Shown: piece after piece, positions 13,301-21,713 of the stretch
How the letters are laid out: the number at the start of each line of letters is the position of its first letter
Position numbering within the stretch: the first letter of the stretch is position 1
Assembly (NCBI RefSeq): GCF_903853455.1
Contig: NZ_CAINTR010000037.1
Coordinates: 1 to 35,435, forward strand
DNA from: an uncultured Magnetospirillum sp.
Lineage (GTDB): Bacteria; Pseudomonadota; Alphaproteobacteria; Rhodospirillales; Magnetospirillaceae
Reading direction: 5' to 3'
DNA length: 35,435 nucleotides
Position numbers and translations under genes: made by a program
The notes under the pieces: generated by a model
What the model was told of the DNA's origin: nothing
Database searches by the model: none
The model's input: only the letters and a program-made list of their open reading frames with translations

Positions 13301-15247
13301 TCACTTCTGCGCAATCAATTGGCGTACCACCGGGTCGAGAGGCATGAACCGTTCGATGCCGGCGGCGGCCGACGCCTTGAGCGAGGCAATCCCCAGTCGC
13401 TTGGTGGATGGATCAGGATTGAGAACCTGGACTAGCCCCCGGAAATAAAGGCCAACGGGATCGTTGGGGTTATGACGCAGAATCGACGCCACAATGTCGG
13501 CGACGCTGGTGAGGTCGCCCAGGGTGGCCCGATACGTCAAATAGGGAATGGCCTGGTCGGTTCGCCCAGGTGCCAGCGCCAATAGCCGATCAAGCCAGGA
13601 CCGCCACAGATCCTGGCTACCGGGCAGTTCAGGCTCCAACCAAGCCAACTCGCGGCTGAAATGGATGGTGGACATAACTCCCAGGCCGGTGGTGATCGTC
13701 TGGACCGTGCCCGTTTCCGGAATTCGGGCGGCCAGGGTGGCGAACATGGCGCGGGCAGCAGGAACCATCTCAGGTCGGGGCCTACCTGCCTTGGCAAGAT
13801 CGCCGAACGCATCGCGCAGCACCTCGGTCGCCTCGAGATCGCTGCCGCGGGGGTCCGTGGGCCAGGGATGGAGCGTGGGTGCTCCCATGGCGTTTTCACG
13901 CCGAACCGTGCCGATGGCCAAGCCAAAGTCCGTCAGTACGCTGGCGACTCCGATCTGAATGCTTGCGAGCAGGACAAGCGCAAGCCAGGGAAGGCGTTTG
14001 GGCAACGCGATCCCCTTGCCGGCCGGCTGAGCCACCACCGCCATTCCAAGGACAAAGAAAGGGAGCGAAAAGCTGAGTTGAAACCAGACGGCACCGATCA
14101 GGGCATAGGCCATGGCAAGGGCGGTGGCGACCGGTCGGGCCTTGGGGCTGGCATACAGCGGCAGAACAACGAAACCGGCCAGTTGCAATATGGCTCCCGG
14201 CAGTCCAATGGCGTGAGCGGCATCCAGCAGCCAGTTGTGGCTGCTGAAATAATCACTGGACAGGAAGATCCAGGTGGGCTGCCAAAGGCTCTCGCCGGTA
14301 ACATTCAGATTGGCATGAAAGGCATCCTGGACCCTGCCCCACCCATGGCCGAACACCCAGGATGGCGATTGGGTCATCGCCGCCACCATCATATCCTGGA
14401 GATGAATACGGTCCCTCAGGGAGTCACTGCCGACAATTCCGTCGAGTATCCGCAGGATCACGGGGGGAATGAGCGCGACCACGGCAACGAGGCCCGTTGT
14501 CGCGTATCGGGAACTGGTCAGCTTGGTGATCTGAGTGAGGGGGATGAAGCGTGCGGCAAGAACGAAGGCGGCACCGCCACCGAGGAGCGCCCTGGCGGTC
14601 AGGCTGTGGGAGGTGTAGACGGAGAACAGGGATGCCACCAGGATCGTGGCGACCAGCGGCCAATCCTTCCTGGCCCATGGCCAAGGGCAGACGAGGACCG
14701 GCAACGTCACGCCAAGCCAGCCGTAATAGGCTTCCACATAAAGCAGAAGGGTGTTCGCGAGATCGTATTTGTTGTGGTCTACCAACTTGATGGCCGCGAC
14801 GGCCAGGGTCACGACGGCAGCCTCCCAGCATACCAGCTTCCAGGCTAGGCGGCAATCCCGGACAATCAAGGCGCAGGCGAGCAGTACCGCTATGTCGAGA
14901 AACCACAGCGCCCCGAGGCCGCTTTGAGGCACTCCCATCAGGCTCAGCAGGGAAAGGGGCGCAAACGGAGCCGCCAATACGCTCCAAAGCGTCACCGCCA
15001 AGGGAGCGATGACATAGGGATGCGTCAGGTACGGCACCGTCAGGCGGGGGTGCTTCCATGCGCATCCGGCGAGGGCAAGCGAGCCCAGTCCGCCACAAAG
15101 ATGGAGCCACACCACCATGGGCTCGGCCTTGTCCCAATAGCCGAACCGGAACGGTGGCAGCGAGCCCAGGGCGATGGGAATGGCCAGCATCAGCACCAGG
15201 GCCGGAAGCACAACCAGACGGACAGGAAGATCGAGGTCGGACCGCAC
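13301..15247 (-). CDS. O-antigen ligase/polymerase-like membrane protein
   Basis: A 648-residue protein with about ten to twelve transmembrane segments in the first 440 residues and a soluble alpha-helical tail of about 200 residues that looks TPR-like ('LAPGRTDQAIPYLTY', 'NDPVGLYFRGLVQ'). The large loop before the last helices carries 'FSSHNWLLDAAHAIGLPGA', which matches the His/Asn region of the O-antigen ligase-like (Wzy_C/WaaL/PglL) superfamily. Such enzymes transfer lipid-linked glycans outside the inner membrane, either onto lipid A core, onto protein or onto a growing polymer; I cannot tell which. GTG start overlaps the upstream stop by one base (TAGTG). It is the last gene of the three-gene minus-strand operon and ends 21 bases from the convergent lipoprotein gene. 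Confidence 0.75.
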   Translation of the reverse strand: MRSDLDLPVRLVVLPALVLMLAIPIALGSLPPFRFGYWDKAEPMVVWLHLCGGLGSLALAGCAWKHPRLTVPYLTHPYVIAPLAVTLWSVLAAPFAPLSLLSLMGVPQSGLGALWFLDIAVLLACALIVRDCRLAWKLVCWEAAVVTLAVAAIKLVDHNKYDLANTLLLYVEAYYGWLGVTLPVLVCPWPWARKDWPLVATILVASLFSVYTSHSLTARALLGGGAAFVLAARFIPLTQITKLTSSRYATTGLVAVVALIPPVILRILDGIVGSDSLRDRIHLQDMMVAAMTQSPSWVFGHGWGRVQDAFHANLNVTGESLWQPTWIFLSSDYFSSHNWLLDAAHAIGLPGAILQLAGFVVLPLYASPKARPVATALAMAYALIGAVWFQLSFSLPFFVLGMAVVAQPAGKGIALPKRLPWLALVLLASIQIGVASVLTDFGLAIGTVRRENAMGAPTLHPWPTDPRGSDLEATEVLRDAFGDLAKAGRPRPEMVPAARAMFATLAARIPETGTVQTITTGLGVMSTIHFSRELAWLEPELPGSQDLWRSWLDRLLALAPGRTDQAIPYLTYRATLGDLTSVADIVASILRHNPNDPVGLYFRGLVQVLNPDPSTKRLGIASLKASAAAGIERFMPLDPVVRQLIAQK

Positions 15248-16095
15248 TAGGGTTCCCCCGGCATCGGCAAGGTCCGGCTAATCAGGCTACGCCACGTGGC
15301 GGACCAGCAGCACTCATGATCGTAGTCCGCCATCACCTCGATTCCCGGCTTTCGGTTCGAGGGAAAGCGGGACGCGTAAGCGCGCGCGACCTCGGTCGGA
15401 ACGGTTTTGTCCCGGCCCCCGGAATAATGAAGCTGCGGTATCGTCGCCAGCCGTTCAGCCTCATCGGCGGGATTAAGGGAATAGCGCAAGGAACCCAGCC
15501 CATCCAGACTCGTCCACGTGACATGATCAAGAACCCCGGCAACCGTGACCAGACCGGCGCTGTCCGACCGCCGTGCCGCCACCAAGGCAGCGACGGCGCC
15601 ACCGCCGGAATACCCAACATAGAAAACCTTGTGCGTGCCGGCCCGACGGACCAGGGTGGTGACCGCCGTATCGAAAGCGGAAATGACGCCTTCGGAATAC
15701 CCCGCCGTGTCCCAATAGGCCGGCAGGCAGTTCCGGCGGTTGCGCCCACTCACATACTGGCACGGACGGGCCAGATAGGTAACGTTGGGGCGGGGGTCGG
15801 CCACGGCTAGCTCAAGCGCAAGCGGTCGCCGGGGGGTAGGGTCGTCGGATAGTTGGGTCCGACTGATCCAGGCGTAGCCGTCACCCTCGACATAAACGAT
15901 CAGGGGCTCGTCCGCCACGAAGCGGGATGGGCCAAAGGAATAGAGATCGAATGTGGGAGTGGCGATGATTTCGGATCGCCAATGACGGGACGCGGCCAAG
16001 GATTCAGCCGTTTCCAGCCGGCTGGCGCACCCCGAAAGAACCAATGAAAACAGAAGGAGGGCTAAGCCCAAGGACTTAACCCTCCTTCCCTTCAT
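15247..16095 (-). CDS. Esterase-like alpha/beta-hydrolase lipoprotein
   Basis: A 282-residue predicted lipoprotein (lipobox VLSG|C23) with an alpha/beta-hydrolase body. It has an early strand 'LIVYVEGDGYAW' followed by the nucleophile elbow 'VFYVGYSGGGAVAAL' (GYSGG, Ser nucleophile). An acidic segment 'LHYSGGRDKTVPTE' supplies the likely Asp, and 'ADYDHECCW' the likely His near the C-terminus. It should hydrolyse an ester or amide in the periplasm or at the outer membrane; the substrate is unknown. I chose the ATG at 16095 because the lipobox follows at the correct distance; the longer frame overlaps the barrel gene upstream. It lies 16 bases after the autotransporter-type gene and just before the O-antigen ligase-like gene, so a glycan-deacylating role is possible but inferred. 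Confidence 0.75.
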   Translation of the reverse strand: MKGRRVKSLGLALLLFSLVLSGCASRLETAESLAASRHWRSEIIATPTFDLYSFGPSRFVADEPLIVYVEGDGYAWISRTQLSDDPTPRRPLALELAVADPRPNVTYLARPCQYVSGRNRRNCLPAYWDTAGYSEGVISAFDTAVTTLVRRAGTHKVFYVGYSGGGAVAALVAARRSDSAGLVTVAGVLDHVTWTSLDGLGSLRYSLNPADEAERLATIPQLHYSGGRDKTVPTEVARAYASRFPSNRKPGIEVMADYDHECCWSATWRSLISRTLPMPGEP

Positions 16096-16111
16096 CGACG
16101 ATAGCCGCAGA

Positions 16112-17248
16112 TTAGAACAAGTAGCGGAGCTTCGCGGTAGCCTGCCACACATCGAGGTCGGTACGACCGATCGAGTTGTACGACCCTTCCACGGTACCGG
16201 ACAACGGACCTGAACCACCAAAGTCGACACCGATCCCGGCTACACCGCCGCCGTCATCCACGGCAGACATCTGGCCATTGCTCTTCAATACGGCCTGCGG
16301 CTTCTTGAAGTCCCACTGGCCGGTCAACTTGGCGAAGGGCATGAAGCCATCGAACGCATAACCAGCCTTCAGCCCGGCGCTGGCCTGACCGAAATTGATG
16401 GTCGAAGCGGCATTGCGAGCCGTGCTGGTGCCGGTATCGTTGTAGGCATCCTGACGTTCCTGCAGATACAGGACACCGAACTTCGGGCTGAAGCGCCACC
16501 GGTCGTAACCATAGTTACCGGTCACATTGGCGGCACCAAAAACCCGGTGACCATCATCCGTCCCCGTCACAGAACCGGATGTGCGGCTGAAATCATAGTT
16601 CAGCCAAGAGTAGCCGGCCGACAGATCCGCTGACCAATTCGGGGTAATACTGAACCCGAGATACGGCGCGAGCGTATAGCCCTGCTCCTTGTACGTCCCC
16701 TTATTGAATCCGGTTGTGAGGTTGATATTTTCATAACCGAAGGCCAGACCGGCGAGGATCCGGTCGGTAATCTTGTAGTCGGCGCCGAAGACCGTGCTGT
16801 AAACGTCACCATCCATGGCTAGAGCGGCTTCGGTCTTGCGAATGTTCACATAGGAGCCCTGGCCCCAAAGACCGAACTTCGCCGGCTCCCCGCCGCCGCC
16901 CTTACCGGCGTCGCGGGTATTGAACAGCTTGCTGCCCGGGGCTCCGAAGCCACCACCCGTCGTCGAGCCGCCACCGCTGCCGCCAACCGAGCCACCGACC
17001 GACCCGCCAACGGAACCACCGACCGACCCGCCAACGGAACCACCGACTGCGCCGCCGACCGCACTACCCACCGCACTGCCGATCAAGCTAGCGGTTTGGG
17101 ATGCCGCGACAGGCGCGGCAACAGAGGCCACCGCTTGATTGGCGACGGTGCCGCTGCTCGTCGCATCGGATGCGGCGAACGCCGGTGTGACGGAAAAAAG
17201 ACCTGCAGCGCCTACGGCTGATAGAGCCACACCCCTAATAAGCTTCAT
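16112..17248 (-). CDS. Autotransporter-type outer-membrane beta-barrel protein
   Basis: A 378-residue exported protein. A signal peptide ends near AFA|AS. Residues about 30-105 are low complexity, rich in Ala then in 'GSVGGSVGG' repeats. The C-terminal 260 residues show alternating amphipathic strands with aromatic ends ('FGLWGQGSYVNIRK', 'YTLAPYLGFSITPNW', 'YGYDRWRFSPKFGVLYLQER') and finish in 'TAKLRYLF', the terminal Phe recognised by the outer-membrane assembly machinery. This fits an autotransporter beta-domain with a very short passenger, or a stand-alone barrel with a glycine-rich plug. A good ribosome site (AAGGAGCA) precedes ATG. It is the first gene of an operon with the esterase and O-antigen ligase-like genes. 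Confidence 0.8.
   Translation of the reverse strand: MKLIRGVALSAVGAAGLFSVTPAFAASDATSSGTVANQAVASVAAPVAASQTASLIGSAVGSAVGGAVGGSVGGSVGGSVGGSVGGSVGGSGGGSTTGGGFGAPGSKLFNTRDAGKGGGGEPAKFGLWGQGSYVNIRKTEAALAMDGDVYSTVFGADYKITDRILAGLAFGYENINLTTGFNKGTYKEQGYTLAPYLGFSITPNWSADLSAGYSWLNYDFSRTSGSVTGTDDGHRVFGAANVTGNYGYDRWRFSPKFGVLYLQERQDAYNDTGTSTARNAASTINFGQASAGLKAGYAFDGFMPFAKLTGQWDFKKPQAVLKSNGQMSAVDDGGGVAGIGVDFGGSGPLSGTVEGSYNSIGRTDLDVWQATAKLRYLF
16992..17039. repeat. Two perfect 24-bp tandem units inside the barrel gene
   Basis: Two identical 24-base units lie head to tail and encode VGGS-type repeats; degenerate copies flank them. Being in frame (24 bases), slippage would add or remove eight residues from the glycine-rich segment without breaking the gene. 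Confidence 0.8.
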
Positions 17249-17305
17249 TGCCCCTGCTCCTTATCGACGGCGGACGTCCGCACATATAACCATAAATCTG
17301 CGTTG

Positions 17306-17333
17306 GTTTTACCATGAAGCCCCATTCTGTCAA
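17306..17333 (-). promoter_or_regulatory. Possible promoter of the barrel/esterase/ligase operon
   Basis: A perfect TTGACA -35 box and a 4-of-6 -10 box (TAAAAC) are spaced by 16 bases, 58 bases upstream of the ATG at 17248. The palindrome at 17270-17281 would sit in the 5' leader and could be an operator. Confidence 0.45.
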
Positions 17334-17349
17334 CATCAATGAGTCGAGA

Positions 17350-17392
17350 ACACTCACCCATTGAGTGTCGGTGTTGCAATTACGCAACACCG
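17350..17392. promoter_or_regulatory. Two abutting perfect hairpins
   Basis: Hairpin A has 7-bp arms ACACTCA/TGAGTGT with a 5-base loop (17350-17368). Hairpin B has 9-bp arms CGGTGTTGC/GCAACACCG with a 6-base loop (17369-17392). They touch without a gap. They lie downstream of the giant GT gene and upstream of the barrel promoter, both on the minus strand. They could be a terminator lacking a clear U-tract, or a two-site operator. Confidence 0.5.
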
Positions 17393-17609
17393 AGGCGCCC
17401 TCGCCCAGTGGTTCCGGCCATGACCGGTTGCTTCGCCGAACCACCGAACTTCTGTCCATAACCGAACTCGTTGACACATCCGCCACCATAAATGCCGATC
17501 AAACCGTCAGCATCCCCTGCAACAAGTCGGCTGAAAAGGCTGCCTACGCAGGAGGGATACGAAAAGCCGGACTGTCTCAGGACTGCTCATCGACCAGCCC
17601 TGGCGGCCG

Positions 17610-20600
17610 TCACCCGAGCAGACGCGTCAACAGTGCGCGCCGCGAAGTCCTTTGCACTTCCAGTGTCCGGGTCTGTACCAACTGCTGCCACGCAGCTTTC
17701 CACAGTCCGTCGCGAAGCGCTGGGTCGTCGATCAATCGTCGCAGTGCCTGGTACCAATCGTTCTCGCCATACTCGACCAGTAGACCGTTGTGTCCATCGG
17801 TGACGGTGCCTGCATAGGGGCCGATAGCGGAACAGGCCACGGTGGCGCCTATGGCTGTGTAATCGAGCAGCTTGAGGTCGCTCTTGTTGATGTTGAACAT
17901 GTTGTCGACAAGCGGCGCGATTCCGATATCCCATGGCCCCTGGCAACGCAGCCAGCGCACGAACAGCGGATAGGATTCGGTTATGGCCATGGGGATGGGG
18001 ATGCGACGGTAGAGCCCGTCGTCAGATTCTGGGGTGATACCGATGATGTCGATTTGCAACGCTACGCCCATCTCGGCTTTGAGCCGTCGCAAAGCAGGCC
18101 GAACCATCGCAAGGTCCGCGTGGTGGGTCGATGTGCCCATGTAGATGAGGCGCAATGGCCTGCGGGCCTTCAGGCGGGGTGGCGGGAGTTCGAGCGACCA
18201 GATCGCTGCCGACAGGGCGTTGGGCAGCACTTCGATACGGGGATTGAACGCCGCCAACTGTTCCCGCAGAGTTCCGGTGGAAACTGTCACCAGATCCGCC
18301 GCCTTGAGCAGTGCGAAAGCGGCAGACAATTTGTCGCGGTAATACTCGTAGTCGCAATGGGCCGGGGACAGTGCGAACAGGTTGTCGTCGATGTCGTAAA
18401 CGATGCGGATACCATGCTGGCGGCAATGGACAAGAATTCGCTCGACGGCATCGCGGCATGGGATCGCCACCCGCTGGGTGAACAACACATCGCTGATGAC
18501 GGATTCGATGCTGTCGAAGGTCGCATGTTGGACATGGACATCGTCTCCCAGTGACTGCATCGGCAAGACGCCGCGGATGAAACCGCACGGGTCGGGATTG
18601 GTTGAAAGCACCCCCGATTCGCAGAGTCTGGCTTCCTGGAACAGTCCGGCTACGGTGAGCTTTCCGGGTCGGCGGATGTCCACTGGATACCGCAGACGTG
18701 GAGCGACATCGATCACCGCAAGGTAGTCGGTCTCGTAAAAGGAGTTGGGGCTTGGCGGCTGGAGAGTCCTGCGCACGGATGGGGCCTTGCCAGGACGGAA
18801 GTTTTCGGCTGCGATTCTCTCGAAGAAGTCCAGCATGGCCTCCGGGCTGCTATCCCAGGCGATCTCCCAAGTCCATGCGCGACCGGCCAACCGCTCGGCG
18901 AGCGCACCGATGTTCACCGCGGCCACCGGGCGACCACTTGCCAGCGCAGCGCTGAGCGTGTAGCTGTAGGTTTCCGGCCAAACCGCTGGAAACCAAATCA
19001 GGTGAGGATCGGCCTCCTTGATGAGACGCGAGAGGTCTTTGTCCTCGTATGGACCGGTGAGCGTGACGGGGGTCGAGGCGCAGTGGCTGAGCCCGTCGCC
19101 CAAATGCCCGATGACCGTGAACTCCACCCCCCTCCGCTTGCGAGCGGCGAGGCGGCAGCATTCGAGAAGGTTGTCGCCTCCCTTGTGCTTCGCCATCACC
19201 CCAAGCACGGCGACCCGCAAGGGTTCCTTCGCGCCCAGGGGCGGCGCGCTTACTTTCGCCGCCGCCGGCTCGCCCAGATGCGAGTGGGGAATGGCCAGGA
19301 CATGGCCAGCGGCGGGATGATAGCGGCGAATGCGCGTTGCCGTGTCCTGGCTTGGGCACAGGACGCGGTCGGCTTCGTCGATGAGCCATCCCATGCGCCG
19401 CCGCCAGACCGTGATGTCGCGCGCACCGTGTCCGGGACGTGCGCCGATGCAGCCGTTGCAGGTGGTGGCGTCCGGTTCGCCACAGAAGGTGTTGTCCGAG
19501 GTCTGCAGGTTCACCTGCGGACAGATGACGAAATAGTCGTGGACCGTAAAGTCGAAGGGAACGTCGAGAGCACGGACAAGCTTTTCCAGGTCGATATCAA
19601 GGTAAAGAATGTGATGGATATGGCAGCGCCGCACGCCGAAGGATTTCAGAATCGCGACCAAGTCGTCCCACTCCCTAAGCGGATCGACAGTGATGTCCAA
19701 GGCGTCCGCCGGGTCGGCAGAGGTCAGGCGGACCAGCGGTGCGACACCCCAGGGGGAGACCGTGGCCGGGCGCAGTTCCAGCATGCGGGCCCGCCCCTTC
19801 TGGAACGCGCTCAGATCAGCCACATGCTTCTCGGTGCCGCCGCCCAGGGCATGGGTGACTGCCAGGATGACCGGCAACGTGCCATTGCGGAACCTTTCGG
19901 CTGTGATCGCCATCCTGCGCCCCCAACCGGGGTCGGCGATAATGTGGCTGTGCACGGTGTTAAGGTAATGTGGGTAGCGGGACTCCAATATCCTCATTGC
20001 CCGCATCTTACCGGGCTTGCTGGTGTCGCCGAAGCTGACCTCGCCGTTATGGAAGACATAGGTGTCCAGGGCCAGCAGATGCTTCCAGCCCCGCACCGAG
20101 GCGCGCAGGCAGAAGTCGTTCTCTTCGCCATAGCCCTTGCCAAACGCCTCCTCATCGAACAAGCCCACGTCGCGCAGGCACCGACGGCGGATGTACATGC
20201 AAAAACCGACACCAGTAGGAATATCGACGTTCATGCCGGTGTTGGCGACTTGGCAGGCCCGGTCCATGCTCTCTACCGTATCGCCGTCGGGCATCTGACG
20301 CGAACCTGTGAATGTCGGGTAACTACAGATTGTGGCATTGTTGGACAAGGGCGTGACCGTGGCCACATAGGCGGCGCTATAGGCGTGGGCAACCAACCGA
20401 TCCAGCCACCCGGCAGAAACTTCTGTGTCGCTATTCAGCAAGACGACGTCGTGGTCAGAAAACAGCGCCATGCCCCGATTGACTGTACCCACGAAACCCA
20501 GATTCTGCGAGTTATGCAGTACCGTCAGCCGCTTGTCGCCAGCCAGCGATTTCAAGTAGGCGGTGACTTCGAGCTCGGGGCTGGCGTCGTTGATCACCAC

Positions 20601-21554
20601 AAACTCGAAAGCCGTAGTGCCAAGGCTGGCCAGGGTACTCTCAATGCAGGCCCTGGTTTCCTGGAGACCTCGATAGACAGGTACAATCACAGCGACCTTA
20701 ACCGGCGGCACCACCTGCGGGAACGGAGGCTTGGCCGGGAGACATTCGGCGGCCTTGCGCCGCGGCCGGTGAGATGCGCCCTCCCTGCCGTACGTTGCCA
20801 GCCAGTGCTGCTGTGGCGTCAGACCGGGGGTCACACCGCCGGGAAGAGAGTGCGCATAGAAATGCGCGTCGAAGTCCCGGTTGGGGTTACGCCCTTCGCC
20901 AGCCCCGTGCAGCAGGAAGTGCATGGTGGCGCCGCGACTGAAGGCGGCAACGTCGGGATAGGTAGTAAGGTAGAACGCCGGGTCGATCTCGGGGTGGCAG
21001 GCGCGGTTTTCGGTACCGCCGCAAGAGAGGTAGTGCAGCAGAGGGTCCAGGCCCGACACGGCGACGTCGGGATTCTTCTGCAGATAATAGGCCGTGTCAA
21101 ACCAGGGGCACGGGCTGAAGCCCAGCCGCCAACCGTAGCGAACCCAATGGGTCAGCGGATTGAGGCGACCTTCCCGCACGCCAGGATAGGTATCGACGTA
21201 CCAGCGCGTATCGAACAGCGGATTGGGGTTTCGGCCTTCCTTGGCGCCATGAAAAAAATAATGATTCAGCGGGTCAACATGGCTATCCGCCACATCATTA
21301 TTAAATGAAATATAGTAATTTGCGTCGAACAAATGGTGAATTTCGGACAATGCATTCGGATGAAGGTTATTCGACCTCCCAATTACGTAATAATGCTCCC
21401 TCGGACTCAATCCCGTTTCTATGTATTCTGGATATGTTATTGAATAATAGGCTTCATCAAAGCCACCTATCCCTGACCTGGCCCTAATCCCGCTGAAATT
21501 ACGCTGTACACGGCGCACAGCCCGAATGACTTTTGAAGGGTTTATATATTTCAT
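17610..21554 (-). CDS. Giant protein: YPDV/HY repeats plus three glycosyltransferase units
   Basis: A 1314-residue cytosolic protein without transmembrane helices. Residues about 25-265 hold five to six repeats of the form (F)D-xx-YY-xxx-PDV-x6-PL-xHY-xx-G-xxEGR-NPN. A GT2 domain follows (about 285-530): 'VAVIVPVYRG', 'VVINDASPE', 'NLGFVGTVNRG', 'VVLLNSDTEV', 'GYGEENDFCLRA'. Next is a GT4-like domain (about 555-900) with 'HALGGGTEKHVADL' and 'FTVHDYFVICPQ'. The last is a second GT-B-like unit (about 965-1300) with 'IVYDIDDNLF', 'VLPNAL', and 'DIGIAPLVDNMFNINKSDLKLLDY'. The last three units recur in the same order in the 27650-32839 protein. It probably adds several sugars of one repeat unit. 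The 5' third is noticeably AT-rich. It diverges from the epimerase-led operon; no strong ribosome site is visible. Confidence 0.85.
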   Translation of the reverse strand: MKYINPSKVIRAVRRVQRNFSGIRARSGIGGFDEAYYSITYPEYIETGLSPREHYYVIGRSNNLHPNALSEIHHLFDANYYISFNNDVADSHVDPLNHYFFHGAKEGRNPNPLFDTRWYVDTYPGVREGRLNPLTHWVRYGWRLGFSPCPWFDTAYYLQKNPDVAVSGLDPLLHYLSCGGTENRACHPEIDPAFYLTTYPDVAAFSRGATMHFLLHGAGEGRNPNRDFDAHFYAHSLPGGVTPGLTPQQHWLATYGREGASHRPRRKAAECLPAKPPFPQVVPPVKVAVIVPVYRGLQETRACIESTLASLGTTAFEFVVINDASPELEVTAYLKSLAGDKRLTVLHNSQNLGFVGTVNRGMALFSDHDVVLLNSDTEVSAGWLDRLVAHAYSAAYVATVTPLSNNATICSYPTFTGSRQMPDGDTVESMDRACQVANTGMNVDIPTGVGFCMYIRRRCLRDVGLFDEEAFGKGYGEENDFCLRASVRGWKHLLALDTYVFHNGEVSFGDTSKPGKMRAMRILESRYPHYLNTVHSHIIADPGWGRRMAITAERFRNGTLPVILAVTHALGGGTEKHVADLSAFQKGRARMLELRPATVSPWGVAPLVRLTSADPADALDITVDPLREWDDLVAILKSFGVRRCHIHHILYLDIDLEKLVRALDVPFDFTVHDYFVICPQVNLQTSDNTFCGEPDATTCNGCIGARPGHGARDITVWRRRMGWLIDEADRVLCPSQDTATRIRRYHPAAGHVLAIPHSHLGEPAAAKVSAPPLGAKEPLRVAVLGVMAKHKGGDNLLECCRLAARKRRGVEFTVIGHLGDGLSHCASTPVTLTGPYEDKDLSRLIKEADPHLIWFPAVWPETYSYTLSAALASGRPVAAVNIGALAERLAGRAWTWEIAWDSSPEAMLDFFERIAAENFRPGKAPSVRRTLQPPSPNSFYETDYLAVIDVAPRLRYPVDIRRPGKLTVAGLFQEARLCESGVLSTNPDPCGFIRGVLPMQSLGDDVHVQHATFDSIESVISDVLFTQRVAIPCRDAVERILVHCRQHGIRIVYDIDDNLFALSPAHCDYEYYRDKLSAAFALLKAADLVTVSTGTLREQLAAFNPRIEVLPNALSAAIWSLELPPPRLKARRPLRLIYMGTSTHHADLAMVRPALRRLKAEMGVALQIDIIGITPESDDGLYRRIPIPMAITESYPLFVRWLRCQGPWDIGIAPLVDNMFNINKSDLKLLDYTAIGATVACSAIGPYAGTVTDGHNGLLVEYGENDWYQALRRLIDDPALRDGLWKAAWQQLVQTRTLEVQRTSRRALLTRLLG

Positions 21555-21638
21555 TGTATCACTGCCCGCTTGGCCTCGAAGATGCTCCCCGGCGGGACAT
21601 CCTCCTTGACTAGGGTATACGAATATAGGTAAACCTCA

Positions 21639-21713
21639 ATGGTGGCAATGGGGGGGGGGTGGGGGGTGGGAATTCGCGACTACCGCATTCGGCGTGCCTG
21701 GAGAGATTCATGA
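21639..21713 (+). CDS. Possible 24-residue leader peptide through a G10 tract
   Basis: An ATG at 21639 opens a 24-codon frame that runs through the G-tract and ends in TGA overlapping the epimerase ATG (ATGA at 21710-21713). The predicted peptide is Gly/Trp/Arg-rich. The ribosome site is weak (AGGT at 21627-21630). It could couple translation to the epimerase or be chance; there is no homology support. Confidence 0.2.
   Translation: MVAMGGGWGVGIRDYRIRRAWRDS
21650..21670 (+). repeat. G-tract (G10-T-G6-T-G3) before the epimerase gene
   Basis: Ten consecutive G, T, six G, T, three G. It begins 60 bases and ends 40 bases upstream of the epimerase start, in the gap between the divergent giant GT gene and the plus-strand operon. 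Such tracts slip in replication and can also fold as G-quadruplexes. A second run of seven G (21731-21737) lies inside the epimerase coding sequence. Confidence 0.85.

Larger units (their letters stand above)
17249..17609. other. 361-base gap between the giant GT and the barrel operon
   Basis: No gene is supported here. On the minus strand a possible promoter serves the barrel gene: TTGACA (17333-17328), 16 bases, then TAAAAC (17311-17306). A perfect 12-bp palindrome GCGGACGTCCGC (17270-17281) lies between this and the ribosome site. Two adjacent hairpins (17350-17392) are listed separately. The rest, to the stop at 17610, shows nothing I can name. Confidence 0.5.

Noticed and set aside
16992-17039. 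CRISPR-like array
   Set aside because: The repeats are contiguous, in frame and coding, with no spacers.
16900-17138. Proline-rich plus-strand open frame opposite the barrel gene
   Set aside because: It is the complement of the VGGS repeats; the minus-strand gene has a signal peptide, barrel strands and terminal Phe.
19002-21308. 768-codon open frame on the plus strand
   Set aside because: It is the antisense shadow of the giant glycosyltransferase gene; no recognisable domain.
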